A stretch of 64,000 nt of DNA, taken from Natronogracilivirga saccharolytica. Its GTDB lineage: Bacteria > Bacteroidota > Rhodothermia > Balneolales > Natronogracilivirgulaceae. The notes beneath the pieces were generated by a model, which did no database searches, was not told the DNA's origin, and saw only the letters and a program-made list of their open reading frames with translations. The stretch lies in contig NZ_JAFIDN010000003.1 of assembly GCF_017921895.1 (NCBI RefSeq), positions 62,001 through 126,000 of the forward strand, in the 5' to 3' direction. A program made the translations under genes and the position numbers. Positions 23,805-32,714 of this stretch are shown in pieces; positions within the stretch are counted from its first letter, which is position 1; every line of letters begins with the position of its first letter.

Positions 23805-25748
23805 ATGCAAAATCAGAAGCAGAAGTACACACTGGGGGCAAAAATCAAGGCGGGGTTTATTGCAGTCGGACTTTTTGCCGTTGTACTCGGCGGTGTCAGC
23901 ATGTATGTGATGAATTCCGTCGAGGATGATACCAACTGGCTGATTGAGGGTAACCTGCCCGAATGGCGCGCCTACTGGTATCTGGAATACCACACCCAGG
24001 AAGCCGGATATTTCATGTCCCGATATGCTCACATGCAGGAGTCCGGCGATTTTGAAGAGGCAAAGCGTGCGGTTTCGGATTTTCGCAATGAACTCGATGC
24101 AGGCCGGACGCTTGCCGATGAGCAGGGCATGGATGGTCTGAACGAAAGCATGGCAGCCATCGAAGCAGTGCTTGCCGGTTTTGACCGCACCATGAACCGG
24201 CTCGGACAGTATCTGCAGGGGATGGAAGAGGACCGGGAACGCGCCATGCAGGGACTCATGGGCTATATGCAAAGCCTGAACAGACTTGAACAGCACATCC
24301 GGGAAGAGGAAGAGGAACAGGTGGTTCGTGAGTCAATGACCCGGCTTTCCGGAATCCGGAACAGCACCAGCGAGCTCCACACCATGGTGCTGAGAGCGGA
24401 AAAAGATCATGATACTTCGCTGATTACCCCCATTCTGGACGGACTCGGTGATCTTGAATCGAATGTCCGGCTGATGAATGATATCGGAGGAAGTTCTGAA
24501 ATGGCCGGACTGGTGGATGGCGTGGCTGAAGGTGTGCAGCAAACTGCGGAGGGACTGACCCCGTTCCTTGAGCGCATACGGAACATCAGCGAAGCCAACG
24601 AGGAATTTCTGACCGATTATGATGCCTTGTTGGGCGAGATCTACGAGCATTCTACCGGTGCCATCGACGAGGGGCTGGCTCACGGCGAAACGGTATCTGG
24701 ACTGCTCAACACGGCAATGATGATACTCGGGGCCGGTTTTATTATTCTGCTGCTGGCCGCTGCAGGGATCGGCTTTGGACTCACGAACAACATCACCAAA
24801 TCCATCCGGAAAATTATCAGCAATCTGACAGCGGGTGCCGGGCAGGTCAACGCTTCGTCTTCACAGCTTTCAAGTACCAGTCAGGAGCTGTCGGAAGGGG
24901 CAAGCGAACAGGCTGCCGGGCTGCAGCAGACCAGCTCATCTCTGGAAGAGTTTTCCGCTCAGATCAAGAAAAATGCGGAAAATTCATCAGAGGCCGAACG
25001 TGCGATGCAGGAGGCCGGACCGCTCGTGGAGAGTGGAGTCAACGCGATGGAGCGTATGAACCGGACCATGGAGGAGGTGCGTGAGGCATCGAACGAGACC
25101 TCCGAAATCATCAAGACGATCGAAGACATTGCATTTCAGACGAATCTGCTTGCACTTAATGCGGCTGTCGAGGCGGCAAGGGCCGGCGATGCCGGGAAAG
25201 GCTTTGCCGTGGTGGCGGAAGAGGTTCGCTCACTTGCCAAACGGAGCTCTGAAGCTGTCGAAAAGACTTCGCAGATGATTCAGAAGTCACAGGATAGCAC
25301 CGAACGGGGTACCGCAGTAGCCGGTGAGGTTGCAGAAAATCTGCAGAAAATCAGAGAGAGCGCCGGAAAAGTAAGTACGCTGGTCGAGGAAATATCAGCG
25401 GCAGGCAAAGAGCAGGCAAGCGGCGTTTCGGAAATCCAGACCGTGATGAGCGAAATGGACCGGGTGGTTCAGCAGAACGCATCGGGCTCTGAAGAAAGCG
25501 CCAGTGCGGCGGAAGAGCTGTCCTCCCAGGCCGAAGAGCTCAACGCCATGGTTGCTGATTTGGTGGCGCTGGTTGGACACGGAGGATCCCGTCAAAACGG
25601 TACCGCAGCTGTCGCGCCGCATTCCGGAAACGGACATGGGCGTGACAAGCGGGAGGTCTCTTATGATGAGGAATGGGAGACCGATGCGGAAAGCAGCGGG
25701 TCAGGAAACAACAGCCGGGAGCAGCAAAAGGCCTTGCAGGAGTGGTAA
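23805..25748 (+). CDS. Methyl-accepting chemotaxis protein
   Basis: The 647-residue receptor has TM1 (~15-36, [21 protein letters not shown]) and a ~265-residue periplasmic helical domain, large enough for a helical-bimodular (HBM)-type sensor. TM2 (~303-328) is followed by HAMP-like helices and a cytoplasmic signalling coiled coil. The conserved hairpin tip is [22 protein letters not shown] (~438-460). Adaptation-type Glu/Gln-rich helices flank the tip. The C-terminal tail after ~600 is Gly/Asn/Arg-rich and ends ALQEW, not the usual NWETF pentapeptide for CheR/CheB docking. A sigma-28-type promoter precedes it and AAAGGA lies before the ATG. Confidence 0.95.
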   Translation: MQNQKQKYTLGAKIKAGFIAVGLFAVVLGGVSMYVMNSVEDDTNWLIEGNLPEWRAYWYLEYHTQEAGYFMSRYAHMQESGDFEEAKRAVSDFRNELDAGRTLADEQGMDGLNESMAAIEAVLAGFDRTMNRLGQYLQGMEEDRERAMQGLMGYMQSLNRLEQHIREEEEEQVVRESMTRLSGIRNSTSELHTMVLRAEKDHDTSLITPILDGLGDLESNVRLMNDIGGSSEMAGLVDGVAEGVQQTAEGLTPFLERIRNISEANEEFLTDYDALLGEIYEHSTGAIDEGLAHGETVSGLLNTAMMILGAGFIILLLAAAGIGFGLTNNITKSIRKIISNLTAGAGQVNASSSQLSSTSQELSEGASEQAAGLQQTSSSLEEFSAQIKKNAENSSEAERAMQEAGPLVESGVNAMERMNRTMEEVREASNETSEIIKTIEDIAFQTNLLALNAAVEAARAGDAGKGFAVVAEEVRSLAKRSSEAVEKTSQMIQKSQDSTERGTAVAGEVAENLQKIRESAGKVSTLVEEISAAGKEQASGVSEIQTVMSEMDRVVQQNASGSEESASAAEELSSQAEELNAMVADLVALVGHGGSRQNGTAAVAPHSGNGHGRDKREVSYDEEWETDAESSGSGNNSREQQKALQEW

Positions 25749-25754
25749 CAGGGG

Positions 25755-27017
25755 CTATTCTGCCTCTTCCATTCTCCTTTTCAGCGCGGGAAGATATCCG
25801 TACGTCGCCGCGCGCCAGAGCCACTCCAGAGGTCCCATGGTAAACCGCTGCATCCACCAGTGGGCGGCGGCAACCTGAAGCACAAAAGTGGCCAGGGCGA
25901 TGAGCAGCATCCCCGCAACAGGCACCTTCATCATCAGGCCGAGGCCGTGTCCGTAAAATACCGTAGTCAGAATGACTGACTGAGTCAGATATACGGTCAG
26001 CGACATGCGTCCGGCGGAACCCAGCCACTCCCAGATGCGCGCCCGGCGCCATCGGTGATAGCCAAGGATCAGAAGCATTGCGTAGGCAGAAGAAAGTAAC
26101 GGGGTGCCGACCACAAAGAGAGTGATGTAGGCTGCCGAGTTCCAGTCCGGGATGAGGATATCCGCCCGGAGATAGAGAATGTATGCCGGGATGGCAATGG
26201 CGAGTCCGGCAAGCAAAAGCCAGGGAGCACGCTTGCGGATTACATGCAGCTTTTCCTCAAGGTTCTCAAACCATCCCTGGCGTCCGGCAAGCATTCCGGC
26301 GAGGAACAGTCCGAACAGATAAAAGAACCCGATGCCGCCGAACAGATACCCCTGGTAGACGAAAGCGAGCTCCTGCAGCCGGACCGGGATCATGGCAGTC
26401 CAGCTGGACGACTGATAGGCCTGCAGGGTTGCGGCGGTGAGTTGCTCCATCTGCATGCGTGCTTCGTCAAATCCGGCCATTACCTCATCTTTTGCCTCCG
26501 GAATCGTCAGCGCCCACTGAACAAGGACAACGAATCCGACCACCAGCAGAACCTGGAATGCGGGAAAGAGCACCATCCAGATACGCACGGTTTTGTCCGA
26601 CCGGTTTAGAAAAATCAGAAGTAGCAGCCCCAGGATGGCGTAGGGGATGAGGATGTCACCTGCCCAGAACAGGGTGGCGTGTGCCGCGCCGAACAGTGCA
26701 AGCAGAAAAATGCGCCAGAAGAAGAGCGGGCCGGCCGTGCGTCCGCGCTCCCGTGCGCGATGGGTAAACATCCAGAATCCGAAGCCGAACATGAAAGAGA
26801 AGAGGGTGATGAACTTGCCTTCGAGGAGAATTCCTACGAGACCTTTACTGAACTGGCTCAGGGGGTCGGTAAAAGGGTGTAGGTCGGTCAGCGCCTTGAA
26901 AAACGGCAGACCGATAAACTGCACATTGACCATGATGATGCCGAAGAGGGCGAAACCCCGCAGCAGGTCGAGTTCGGGGATGCGTTCCCGGCGGGAGGTG
27001 GCGGTAAGTGGGTTCAT
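25755..27017 (-). CDS. DUF418 family polytopic membrane protein
   Basis: The 420-residue protein has ~10 hydrophobic segments. The start RIPELDLLRGFALFGIIMVN is the DUF418/YeiB signature, and the C-terminal third contains the DUF418 block SAGRMSLTVYLTQSVI plus GPLEWLWRAATYG. The biochemical role of this family is unknown. It is convergent with the chemoreceptor gene (6 bases apart), and no flagellar role is implied. Upstream, three GGAGC-containing direct repeats lie between its start and the flagellin terminator. Confidence 0.9.
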   Translation of the reverse strand: MNPLTATSRRERIPELDLLRGFALFGIIMVNVQFIGLPFFKALTDLHPFTDPLSQFSKGLVGILLEGKFITLFSFMFGFGFWMFTHRARERGRTAGPLFFWRIFLLALFGAAHATLFWAGDILIPYAILGLLLLIFLNRSDKTVRIWMVLFPAFQVLLVVGFVVLVQWALTIPEAKDEVMAGFDEARMQMEQLTAATLQAYQSSSWTAMIPVRLQELAFVYQGYLFGGIGFFYLFGLFLAGMLAGRQGWFENLEEKLHVIRKRAPWLLLAGLAIAIPAYILYLRADILIPDWNSAAYITLFVVGTPLLSSAYAMLLILGYHRWRRARIWEWLGSAGRMSLTVYLTQSVILTTVFYGHGLGLMMKVPVAGMLLIALATFVLQVAAAHWWMQRFTMGPLEWLWRAATYGYLPALKRRMEEAE

Positions 27018-27077
27018 GAGAAAATAGTCGGGATGCGGTTGCGTGTCGGATACTTGTAGTGGACGGATTCAAAACAT

Positions 27078-27133
27078 TTCAAAAACGGAGCCAAAAATCA
27101 TTCAAAAACGGAGCGAAATTCTAAAAAAGGAGC
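27078..27133. repeat. Three short direct repeats upstream of the DUF418 gene
   Basis: TTCAAAAACGGAGC occurs at 27078-27091 and 27101-27114, and a variant TTCTAAAAAAGGAGC at 27119-27133. They lie between the start of the DUF418 gene and the terminator of the first flagellin. They could be operator sites for the leftward DUF418 gene or slippage products. No dyad symmetry is seen. Confidence 0.5.
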
Positions 27134-27175
27134 TAAAAAAAAGCCTCCCGGCTTGTACGAAACCGGAAGGCTTTG
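27134..27175 (-). terminator. Rho-independent terminator of flagellin 1
   Basis: On the minus strand AAGCCTTCCGG, a short loop and CCGGGAGGCTT form a near-perfect stem followed by a run of T (complement of the A run at 27135-27142). It lies ~75 bases after the stop of the flagellin at 27249-28268. Confidence 0.85.
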
Positions 27176-27248
27176 GTTGCATTGAAAGTGACCATTTGTG
27201 CCATCAGCCCTCAGGTGATGACTATTCGGTCAGCTGTCAGAAGAGAGA

Positions 27249-28268
27249 TTATCCGAGGAATCCGAGAACAGACTGCGGACCCTGGTTGGCCTGGGCCAGA
27301 GCGGATACAGCTGTCTGCTGCAGGATTTGCAATCGGATAGATTCACTTTGTTCCTTTGCGAAGTCAGTGTCCATGATACGGCTGGATGCCGACTGGTTGG
27401 CGCTGATGGACTGCGAAAGGGTGACTTCGCGAACGGTCAATGAAGATTGAGCGACACCGACTTCATTGACGCGGTCGGCCATGCTGTCGATTGCGTTGTC
27501 AATGGCGCCGATGAAATGACGGAAGTCTTCAGCAGTGGCAGCTACTGCTGGATCTGCTCCATCATTGAAAACCAGCTCTCCTTGTGCCCCGGGATCGTTT
27601 TCATGAACCACCCGAATATTAGCAATACTTGTAGTACCATCGGCGGTAACACCTTCGACTGCATCGGATGTTCCAACATCAACACCAAAAAGGGAAGCAA
27701 CATTAACTGCTTCTATGCCGGTTTGCAAGGTATCCTGAGCTCGCTCTCCAACCTGAAAGGTAAGTCCAAAAGTACCTGTTAAAGTCGGATCGCCTTCACC
27801 GGCCCATGCTTCAGAGCCATCATCAGAAATGGCACCATTCAGCAATTGAAAATCCTGGAATACCGTTTGATTTGCAATTTCATTGATGTCGTTTCCAAGG
27901 GCCTGAATTTGCTCACCAATGTATCCTCTTTCCTGCTCACCGAGGGTGTCATTGGCAGCCTGGGTGGCCAGACCTTTCATTTCGATCAGGTTATCCATAA
28001 TCGTATCGAAGCTGGACTCGGCGATGTCCAGAACGGACTTGGCATCACCGACGTTCTGCAGGGCTTGTTCCAGACCTGCAACGCGGCTGTTCAGCTTGGT
28101 TGCAATGGAATAGCCTGCGGCATCGTCTTCGGCGCGGTTGATCCGCAGACCGGTCGACAATCGGAGCTGGTTTTCAGCCAGCCCTCTGTTAATGCGATTC
28201 AGTGAGAGCTGAGCATCCAACGACTGGATGTTGGTATTCACTCTGTTAAGATCACCAAAACTTGACAT
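27249..28268 (-). CDS. fliC: Flagellin 1
   Basis: The 339-residue flagellin has a conserved N-terminal D0/D1 (NIQSLDAQLSLNRINRGLAE, STGLRINRAEDDAAGYSIA) and C-terminal D1/D0 (RVNEVGVAQSSLTVREVTLS, ending QANQGPQSVLGFLG). The variable middle is only ~100 acidic residues, so D2/D3 are minimal. AAAGGAG precedes the ATG. It is the leftmost of four tandem paralogues, each with its own sigma-28-type promoter. Residues near ~225-250 (GELVFNDGADPAVAATAEDF) are shared exactly with flagellin 3. Confidence 0.96.
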   Translation of the reverse strand: MSSFGDLNRVNTNIQSLDAQLSLNRINRGLAENQLRLSTGLRINRAEDDAAGYSIATKLNSRVAGLEQALQNVGDAKSVLDIAESSFDTIMDNLIEMKGLATQAANDTLGEQERGYIGEQIQALGNDINEIANQTVFQDFQLLNGAISDDGSEAWAGEGDPTLTGTFGLTFQVGERAQDTLQTGIEAVNVASLFGVDVGTSDAVEGVTADGTTSIANIRVVHENDPGAQGELVFNDGADPAVAATAEDFRHFIGAIDNAIDSMADRVNEVGVAQSSLTVREVTLSQSISANQSASSRIMDTDFAKEQSESIRLQILQQTAVSALAQANQGPQSVLGFLG

Positions 28269-28344
28269 GATAAACTCCTTTTTAGAAGTAAATGGTAAAA
28301 GTACTTGTTATGTGAAGCTGTAGTACTGATCAGCTTTGAAGGAG

Positions 28345-28371
28345 TTATCGGTAGGTATTACAGTACCTTTA
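28345..28371 (-). promoter_or_regulatory. Sigma-28 promoter of flagellin 1
   Basis: Minus strand TAAA (28368-28371), 15 bases, ACCGATAA (28345-28352): one mismatch to TAAA-N15-GCCGATAA. It is the best sigma-28 match of the window. The -10 element is 77 bases before the ATG. Confidence 0.9.
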
Positions 28372-28454
28372 ATAAAATTTTACTTTTTGTTACAAAAGTG
28401 TTCGTTTTCATCAAGTTTTGAAGTGTAATTGCATTCAACACTGCCCGCATGAAA

Positions 28455-28488
28455 TAAAAAAGCCCCCTGAGGTTATCAGGAGGCTTTG
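28455..28488 (-). terminator. Rho-independent terminator of flagellin 2
   Basis: Minus strand GCCTCCTGATAACCTCAGGGGGC forms a GC-rich stem-loop followed by TTTTTTATTT. It lies ~118 bases after the flagellin 2 stop. The same hairpin and 3' region recur at 29886-29919 behind flagellin 3. Confidence 0.85.
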
Positions 28489-28605
28489 CTTTCTTCCGGA
28501 TCTTCGTGATCAGATGGGGCTGAGTAAGGCGGGGTGTTGATCATCTGTTCATCCCCGTTTTTCCCGTCATCAGGTTTCCTGATCAGAATCTCCTCATCAT
28601 TCAGG

Positions 28606-29592
28606 TTATCCGAGAAATCCGAGAACGGATTGCGGTCCCTGGTTGGCTTGCGCCAGAGCGGAAGTAGCCGTTTGCTGCAGGATCTGCAGTCTCACGGATT
28701 CACTTTGCTCTTTGGCGAAGTCGGTGTCCATGATGCGACTGGACGCCGATTCGTTGGCGCTGACTGACTCGGAGAGCGTAACTTCGCGGACGCTGAGTGA
28801 TGACTGGGCAACACCGACTTCATTGACACGGTCAGCCATACTGTCAATCGCGTTGTCGATGGCGCCGATGAACTCACGGAAATCCTGAGCTCCTGCCGCG
28901 GTACCATTTCCAGACTCAAATACGAGTTCGCCTTGCTCACCGGGATCATTATCGTGAGCTACTTGAATATTTGTAATCGCTCCAGTTCCACCGGCAGTAA
29001 CACCTGTTACTTCACCTGTTGTACCAACTTCAACATCAAAGAGGTTGGCAACATTAACAGCTTCGATATCAGTAGATAATATATCCTGGGCACGTTCTCC
29101 AACCTGAAAAGTTAAACCAAGTGAATCTTCGAGTGTTGGATCTCCATCGCTAAGAGCTCCATTCAGCAATTGAAAATCCTGGAACACCGTTTGATTTGCA
29201 ATTTCGTTGATGTCATTTCCAAGAGCCTGGATTTGCTCACCAATGTATTCTCTTTCCTGCTCACCGAGGGTGTCATTGGCCGCCTGGGTGGCCAGACCTT
29301 TCATTTCGATCAGGTTATCCATGATCGTATCGAAGCTGGACTCGGCAATGTCCAGAACGGACTTGGCATCACCTACGTTCTGCAGGGCCTGCTCGAGGCC
29401 TTCCACACGGCTGTCCAGTTTGGTTGCAATGGAATAGCCGGCAGCATCGTCTTCGGCGCGGTTGATCCGCAAACCGGTCGACATTCTGAGCTGGTTGTCG
29501 GCCATGTCGCGGTTGATTCGGTTCAGTGACAGCTGGGAATCCAGCGACTGAATATTGGTATTTACTCTGTTGAGATCTCCAAAGCTTGACAT
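28606..29592 (-). CDS. fliC: Flagellin 2
   Basis: A 328-residue flagellin with the same N- and C-terminal D0/D1 domains as its neighbours (DMADNQLRMSTGLRINRAED; VTLSESVSANESASSRIMDTDFAKEQ). The variable middle (~150-240) differs: GTTGEVTGVTAGGTGAITN, NGTAAGAQDFREF. AGGAG precedes the ATG. Its promoter, first ~430 bases, last ~190 bases and 3' untranslated region are nearly identical to those of flagellin 3. Confidence 0.96.
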   Translation of the reverse strand: MSSFGDLNRVNTNIQSLDSQLSLNRINRDMADNQLRMSTGLRINRAEDDAAGYSIATKLDSRVEGLEQALQNVGDAKSVLDIAESSFDTIMDNLIEMKGLATQAANDTLGEQEREYIGEQIQALGNDINEIANQTVFQDFQLLNGALSDGDPTLEDSLGLTFQVGERAQDILSTDIEAVNVANLFDVEVGTTGEVTGVTAGGTGAITNIQVAHDNDPGEQGELVFESGNGTAAGAQDFREFIGAIDNAIDSMADRVNEVGVAQSSLSVREVTLSESVSANESASSRIMDTDFAKEQSESVRLQILQQTATSALAQANQGPQSVLGFLG

Positions 29593-29667
29593 AGTAACTC
29601 CTGTTTTTAATGTCAGTTTTTGTTTTGTTGGGTAATTCGATTCGCATGTGTTATGCGGTTACACAGG

Positions 29668-29694
29668 TTATCGAACTGCTTTGGTCTCACTTAA
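29668..29694 (-). promoter_or_regulatory. Sigma-28-type promoter of flagellin 2
   Basis: Minus strand TTAA (29691-29694), 15 bases, TTCGATAA (29668-29675). Spacing is exact and nine of twelve positions match TAAA-N15-GCCGATAA. The element and the following ~75-base leader are almost identical to those of flagellin 3. Confidence 0.8.
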
Positions 29695-29885
29695 ATAAAA
29701 CGGCGCTGTTTATGGTCCGTTTGATAAGTTTTACCTCAAGGATTTTCATTACAATGATAATCAACAGTATCAAAGCAAGGTGTAGCGTCAAAAGTCAGGT
29801 TTTGAAATTGCTGATAGCAATGCTGAGGGTGGGATATTATGATATTATTAAGTACCCATATTTTGTTAGCATTCAATTCGTTACA

Positions 29886-29919
29886 AAATAAAAGCCCCCT
29901 GAGGTTATCAGGAGGCTTT
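29886..29919 (-). terminator. Rho-independent terminator of flagellin 3 (copy of that at 28455)
   Basis: The same stem GCCTCCTGATAACCTCAGGGGGC with a T-rich tail as behind flagellin 2. About 140 bases of 3' untranslated sequence are also duplicated with few changes. Confidence 0.85.
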
Positions 29920-30037
29920 GCTTTCTTCCGGATCTTCGTGATCAGATGGGGCTGAGTAAGGCGGGGTGTTGATCATCTGTTCATCCCCGATTTTCCCGTC
30001 ATCAGGTCTTCTGATCAGAATCATCTCATCATTCAGG

Positions 30038-31027
30038 TTATCCGAGAAATCCGAGAACGGATTGCGGTCCCTGGTTGGCTTGCGCCAGAGCGGAAGTAGC
30101 CGTTTGCTGCAGGATCTGCAGTCTCACGGATTCACTTTGCTCTTTGGCGAAGTCGGTGTCCATGATGCGACTGGACGCCGATTCGTTGGCGCTGACTGAC
30201 TCGGAGAGCGTAACTTCGCGGACGCTGAGTGAAGATTGGGCTACACCGACTTCATTGACGCGGTCGGCCATGCTGTCGATTGCGTTGTCAATGGCGCCGA
30301 TGAAATGACGGAAGTCTTCAGCAGTGGCAGCTACTGCTGGATCTGCTCCATCATTGAAAACCAACTCACCTTGGGCTCCATCTGCTACAGTTCCTTCAAC
30401 TCTGATATTTGCAATATCTTCAGCACCACCTGCAGTGACACCTTCTACTGGGTCTCCACCTTGTGCATCAAAAAGCGCAGCAACGTTTACAGCTTCAATA
30501 CCTGTATCCAATGTATCCTGAGCTCTTTCACCAACCTGGAAGGTCAGTCCGAACGTGCCTGATAATGTTGGATCCCCGTCAGTATCAAGATCACCATTAA
30601 GCAATTGAAAATCCTGGAATACCGTCTGATTGGCTATTTCATTGATATCATTACCAAGTGCAGAAATTTGCTCACCAATGTATTCTCTTTCCTGATCACC
30701 AAGGGTGTCATTTGCAGCCTGTGTAGCCAGACCTTTCATTTCGATCAGGTTATCCATGATCGTATCGAAGCTGGATTCAGTAATGTCCAGAACGGACTTG
30801 GCATCACCGACGTTCTGAAGTGCCTGCTCGAGGCCTTCCACACGGCTGTCCAGTTTGGTTGCAATGGAATAGCCGGCAGCATCGTCTTCTGCGCGGTTGA
30901 TCCGCAGACCGGTCGACATTCTGAGCTGGTTGTCGGCCATGTCGCGGTTGATTCGGTTCAGTGACAGCTGGGAATCCAGCGACTGAATATTTGTATTTAC
31001 TCTGTTAAGATCTCCAAAGCTTGACAT
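30038..31027 (-). CDS. fliC: Flagellin 3 (mosaic of flagellins 1 and 2)
   Basis: A 329-residue flagellin. Its N-terminal half, promoter, last ~60 codons and 3' region match flagellin 2. A stretch encoding GELVFNDGADPAVAATAEDFRHFIGAIDNAIDSMADR (DNA ~30230-30365) is almost base-for-base that of flagellin 1. This patchwork is the mark of gene conversion between the tandem copies. The variable middle (DTDGDPTLSGTF, AQGGDPVEGVTAGGAEDI) is partly its own. D0/D1 ends are intact, so the protein should be functional. Confidence 0.96.
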   Translation of the reverse strand: MSSFGDLNRVNTNIQSLDSQLSLNRINRDMADNQLRMSTGLRINRAEDDAAGYSIATKLDSRVEGLEQALQNVGDAKSVLDITESSFDTIMDNLIEMKGLATQAANDTLGDQEREYIGEQISALGNDINEIANQTVFQDFQLLNGDLDTDGDPTLSGTFGLTFQVGERAQDTLDTGIEAVNVAALFDAQGGDPVEGVTAGGAEDIANIRVEGTVADGAQGELVFNDGADPAVAATAEDFRHFIGAIDNAIDSMADRVNEVGVAQSSLSVREVTLSESVSANESASSRIMDTDFAKEQSESVRLQILQQTATSALAQANQGPQSVLGFLG

Positions 31028-31099
31028 AGTAACTCCTGTTTTTAATGTCAGTTTTTTTGTTGGGTAATTCGATTCGCATGTGCTATGCGGTTACACAGG

Positions 31100-31126
31100 T
31101 TATCGAACTGCTTTGGCCTCGCTTAA
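31100..31126 (-). promoter_or_regulatory. Sigma-28-type promoter of flagellin 3
   Basis: Minus strand TTAA (31123-31126), 15 bases, TTCGATAA (31100-31107). It matches the flagellin 2 promoter in both elements and in most of the spacer. Confidence 0.8.
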
Positions 31127-31167
31127 ATAAAAAAACAAAAGCCCTCCGGCCGTCGCCGGAGGGCTTT
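31127..31167 (-). terminator. Rho-independent terminator of flagellin 4
   Basis: Minus strand GCCCTCCGGC-GACG-GCCGGAGGGC is a perfect 10-bp stem with a 4-base loop, followed by TTTTGTTTTTTT. It lies 114 bases after the flagellin 4 stop. A second perfect stem (CCGGTGA/TCACCGG, 31250-31270) sits right after the stop codon. Confidence 0.9.
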
Positions 31168-31280
31168 GTTCAGACAGAGAGTATCCTTGGGCGGATGGGG
31201 ATCTTGGGCGGAATCCCTGTTCTTCTGCCTGCTATATGATTGCTGCTGCCCGGTGATGCCCGTTCACCGGACGAGTTTCT

Positions 31281-32270
31281 TTATCCGCCAATGAAACCGA
31301 GTACAGACTGCGGACCCTGATTGGCTTGCGCCAGTGATGATGTAGCCGTTTGCTGCAGAATCTGCAGACGAACGGATTCACTTTGCTCTTTGGCAAAATC
31401 GGTGTCCATGATCCGGCTGGCCGCCGCCTCATTGGCACTTATTGACTGTGACAACGTCACTTCACGAACGGAGAGCGATGACTGGGACATGCCGATGTCA
31501 TTTACACGCTCGGACATCCGGTTGATGGCTTCGTCGACGGCACCTATGAACGCCCGGAAATCGGTCGCTTCGGCCGCATCGCCATCTTCGTCAATTTGAC
31601 TATTGAATACCAGGCTTCCCTGGGTTCCGGGTCCGGTATCGGTTGTATCGAGAATGATATTATCAATAGTGGATCCATCCGCACCATCGCCCGCTGTAAA
31701 GCCAGTGATGCCATTCTCATCACCATCAAACAGCGCCGCCACATTGACCGGACTCAGATTTGCTTCCAGAACATCCTGGGCGCGTTCGCCGACCTGGAAT
31801 ACCAGGGTAAGGTCCGTCTCAAAATCACCATCATCGCCGTTCAGCAACTCGTAATCCTGAAATACCGACTGATTGGCGATTTCATTGATATCATCGCCGA
31901 GAGCGAAGATCTGCTCTCCGATGTATTTACGTTCTTCAGCGCCGAGCGTGTCGTTGGCCGCCTGGGTGGCCAGTCCCTTCATCTCAATCAGACTGTCCAT
32001 GATTGTATCGAAGCTGGATTCGGCTATATCGAGGACCGACTTGGCATCACCGACGTTCTGCAGCGCCTGATCGAGTCCCGTGACCCGGCTGTTCAGTTTT
32101 GTTGCGATGGAATATCCGGCTGCATCGTCTTCGGCCTTGTTGATCCGCAGACCGGTTGACATCCGCATCTGATTCTCTGCAAGGTTCCGGTTGATGCGGT
32201 TCAGCGACAGCTGGGAGTCGCGGGACTGGATGTTGGTGTTGATCCGGTTTAAATCTCCAAAACTTGACAT
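31281..32270 (-). CDS. fliC: Flagellin 4 (most diverged copy)
   Basis: A 329-residue flagellin with the same D0/D1 frame. It differs more than the others (NIQSRDSQLSLNRINRNLAE; RVNDIGMSQSSLSVREVTLS; ending GPQSVLGFIGG) and has a distinct Asp-rich middle (FDGDENGITGFTAGDGADG). Its promoter and leader are also different from those of flagellins 2 and 3, including three TTGCCCAATG repeats, so it is probably regulated separately. TAGGAG lies before the ATG. Confidence 0.96.
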   Translation of the reverse strand: MSSFGDLNRINTNIQSRDSQLSLNRINRNLAENQMRMSTGLRINKAEDDAAGYSIATKLNSRVTGLDQALQNVGDAKSVLDIAESSFDTIMDSLIEMKGLATQAANDTLGAEERKYIGEQIFALGDDINEIANQSVFQDYELLNGDDGDFETDLTLVFQVGERAQDVLEANLSPVNVAALFDGDENGITGFTAGDGADGSTIDNIILDTTDTGPGTQGSLVFNSQIDEDGDAAEATDFRAFIGAVDEAINRMSERVNDIGMSQSSLSVREVTLSQSISANEAAASRIMDTDFAKEQSESVRLQILQQTATSSLAQANQGPQSVLGFIGG

Positions 32271-32296
32271 AATTATCTCCTAAGATTTGATATACT

Positions 32297-32361
32297 TTGC
32301 CCAATGAAAATTGCCCAATGATGCACGAAGTGCTGCGTTTGCGTGTTGCTTTTGCCCAATG
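32297..32361. repeat. Three direct repeats TTGCCCAATG in the flagellin 4 leader
   Basis: TTGCCCAATG occurs exactly at 32297-32306, 32311-32320 and 32352-32361. All lie between the sigma-28-like promoter (32418-32444) and the start codon (32270), so the mRNA carries CATTGGGCAA three times. No such repeats are seen in front of flagellins 1-3. They may be binding sites for a translational or transcriptional regulator. Confidence 0.7.
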
Positions 32362-32417
32362 CCGTTCCGTTCGTCCCGGACCAGCGACGCATATCTTCAT
32401 GCGTTAACTTGATACCA

Positions 32418-32444
32418 TTATCGCACCCCTTTCCCGCACTCTTA
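32418..32444 (-). promoter_or_regulatory. Sigma-28-type promoter of flagellin 4
   Basis: Minus strand TAAG (32441-32444), 15 bases, TGCGATAA (32418-32425). Compared with TAAA-N15-GCCGATAA there are three mismatches and the spacing is exact. The leader is ~140 nt and holds the three TTGCCCAATG repeats. Confidence 0.65.
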
Positions 32445-32714
32445 AATTTTTTTTCCGGTTTTTTTAGAAAAAAAATCATAACGGTGTTTTTTTGTAACTC
32501 ATTAAAATTCGGGCCTTATGAGTATATGGATCTGGATGAAAATCCCCGGAATTGTTAAGTAAACATTAATTTATTTTAATATTTACGCGGTTTTTCGTAT
32601 TCTTTTACACAATATTTGAGGGAATTATTTCCGGAACCGACGTCAATCGAAAAACAGCGAATACAAATTTCAAGGGCAGGATCTTAATCATTTGTTTATT
32701 TAAGTGCGGCACGT
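32445..32714. other. A/T-rich gap between flagellin 4 promoter and histidine kinase
   Basis: No gene, terminator or clear promoter is recognised. The sequence is rich in A/T runs (for example around 32450-32490 and 32560-32620) and probably holds the promoter of the rightward kinase at 32715. No sigma-28 or sigma-54 match was found on the plus strand. Confidence 0.5.

Larger units (their letters stand above)
29593..30037. other. Gap between flagellins 2 and 3: promoter, A/T-rich stretch, terminator
   Basis: From right to left on the minus strand: the 3' untranslated region and terminator of flagellin 3, an A/T-rich stretch (~29700-29885) in which no gene or motif is seen, then the sigma-28 promoter and leader of flagellin 2. 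A plus-strand frame in the A/T-rich part lacks coding character. Confidence 0.6.

Noticed and set aside
29610-29891. 93-codon plus-strand frame in the flagellin 2-3 gap
   Set aside because: It overlaps the flagellin 2 promoter and leader and is A/T-rich without coding pattern or ribosome-binding site.
27846-32159. Similar ~119-codon plus-strand frames opposite each flagellin
   Set aside because: They recur only because the flagellins are paralogues, and all are antisense to the conserved N-terminal half.
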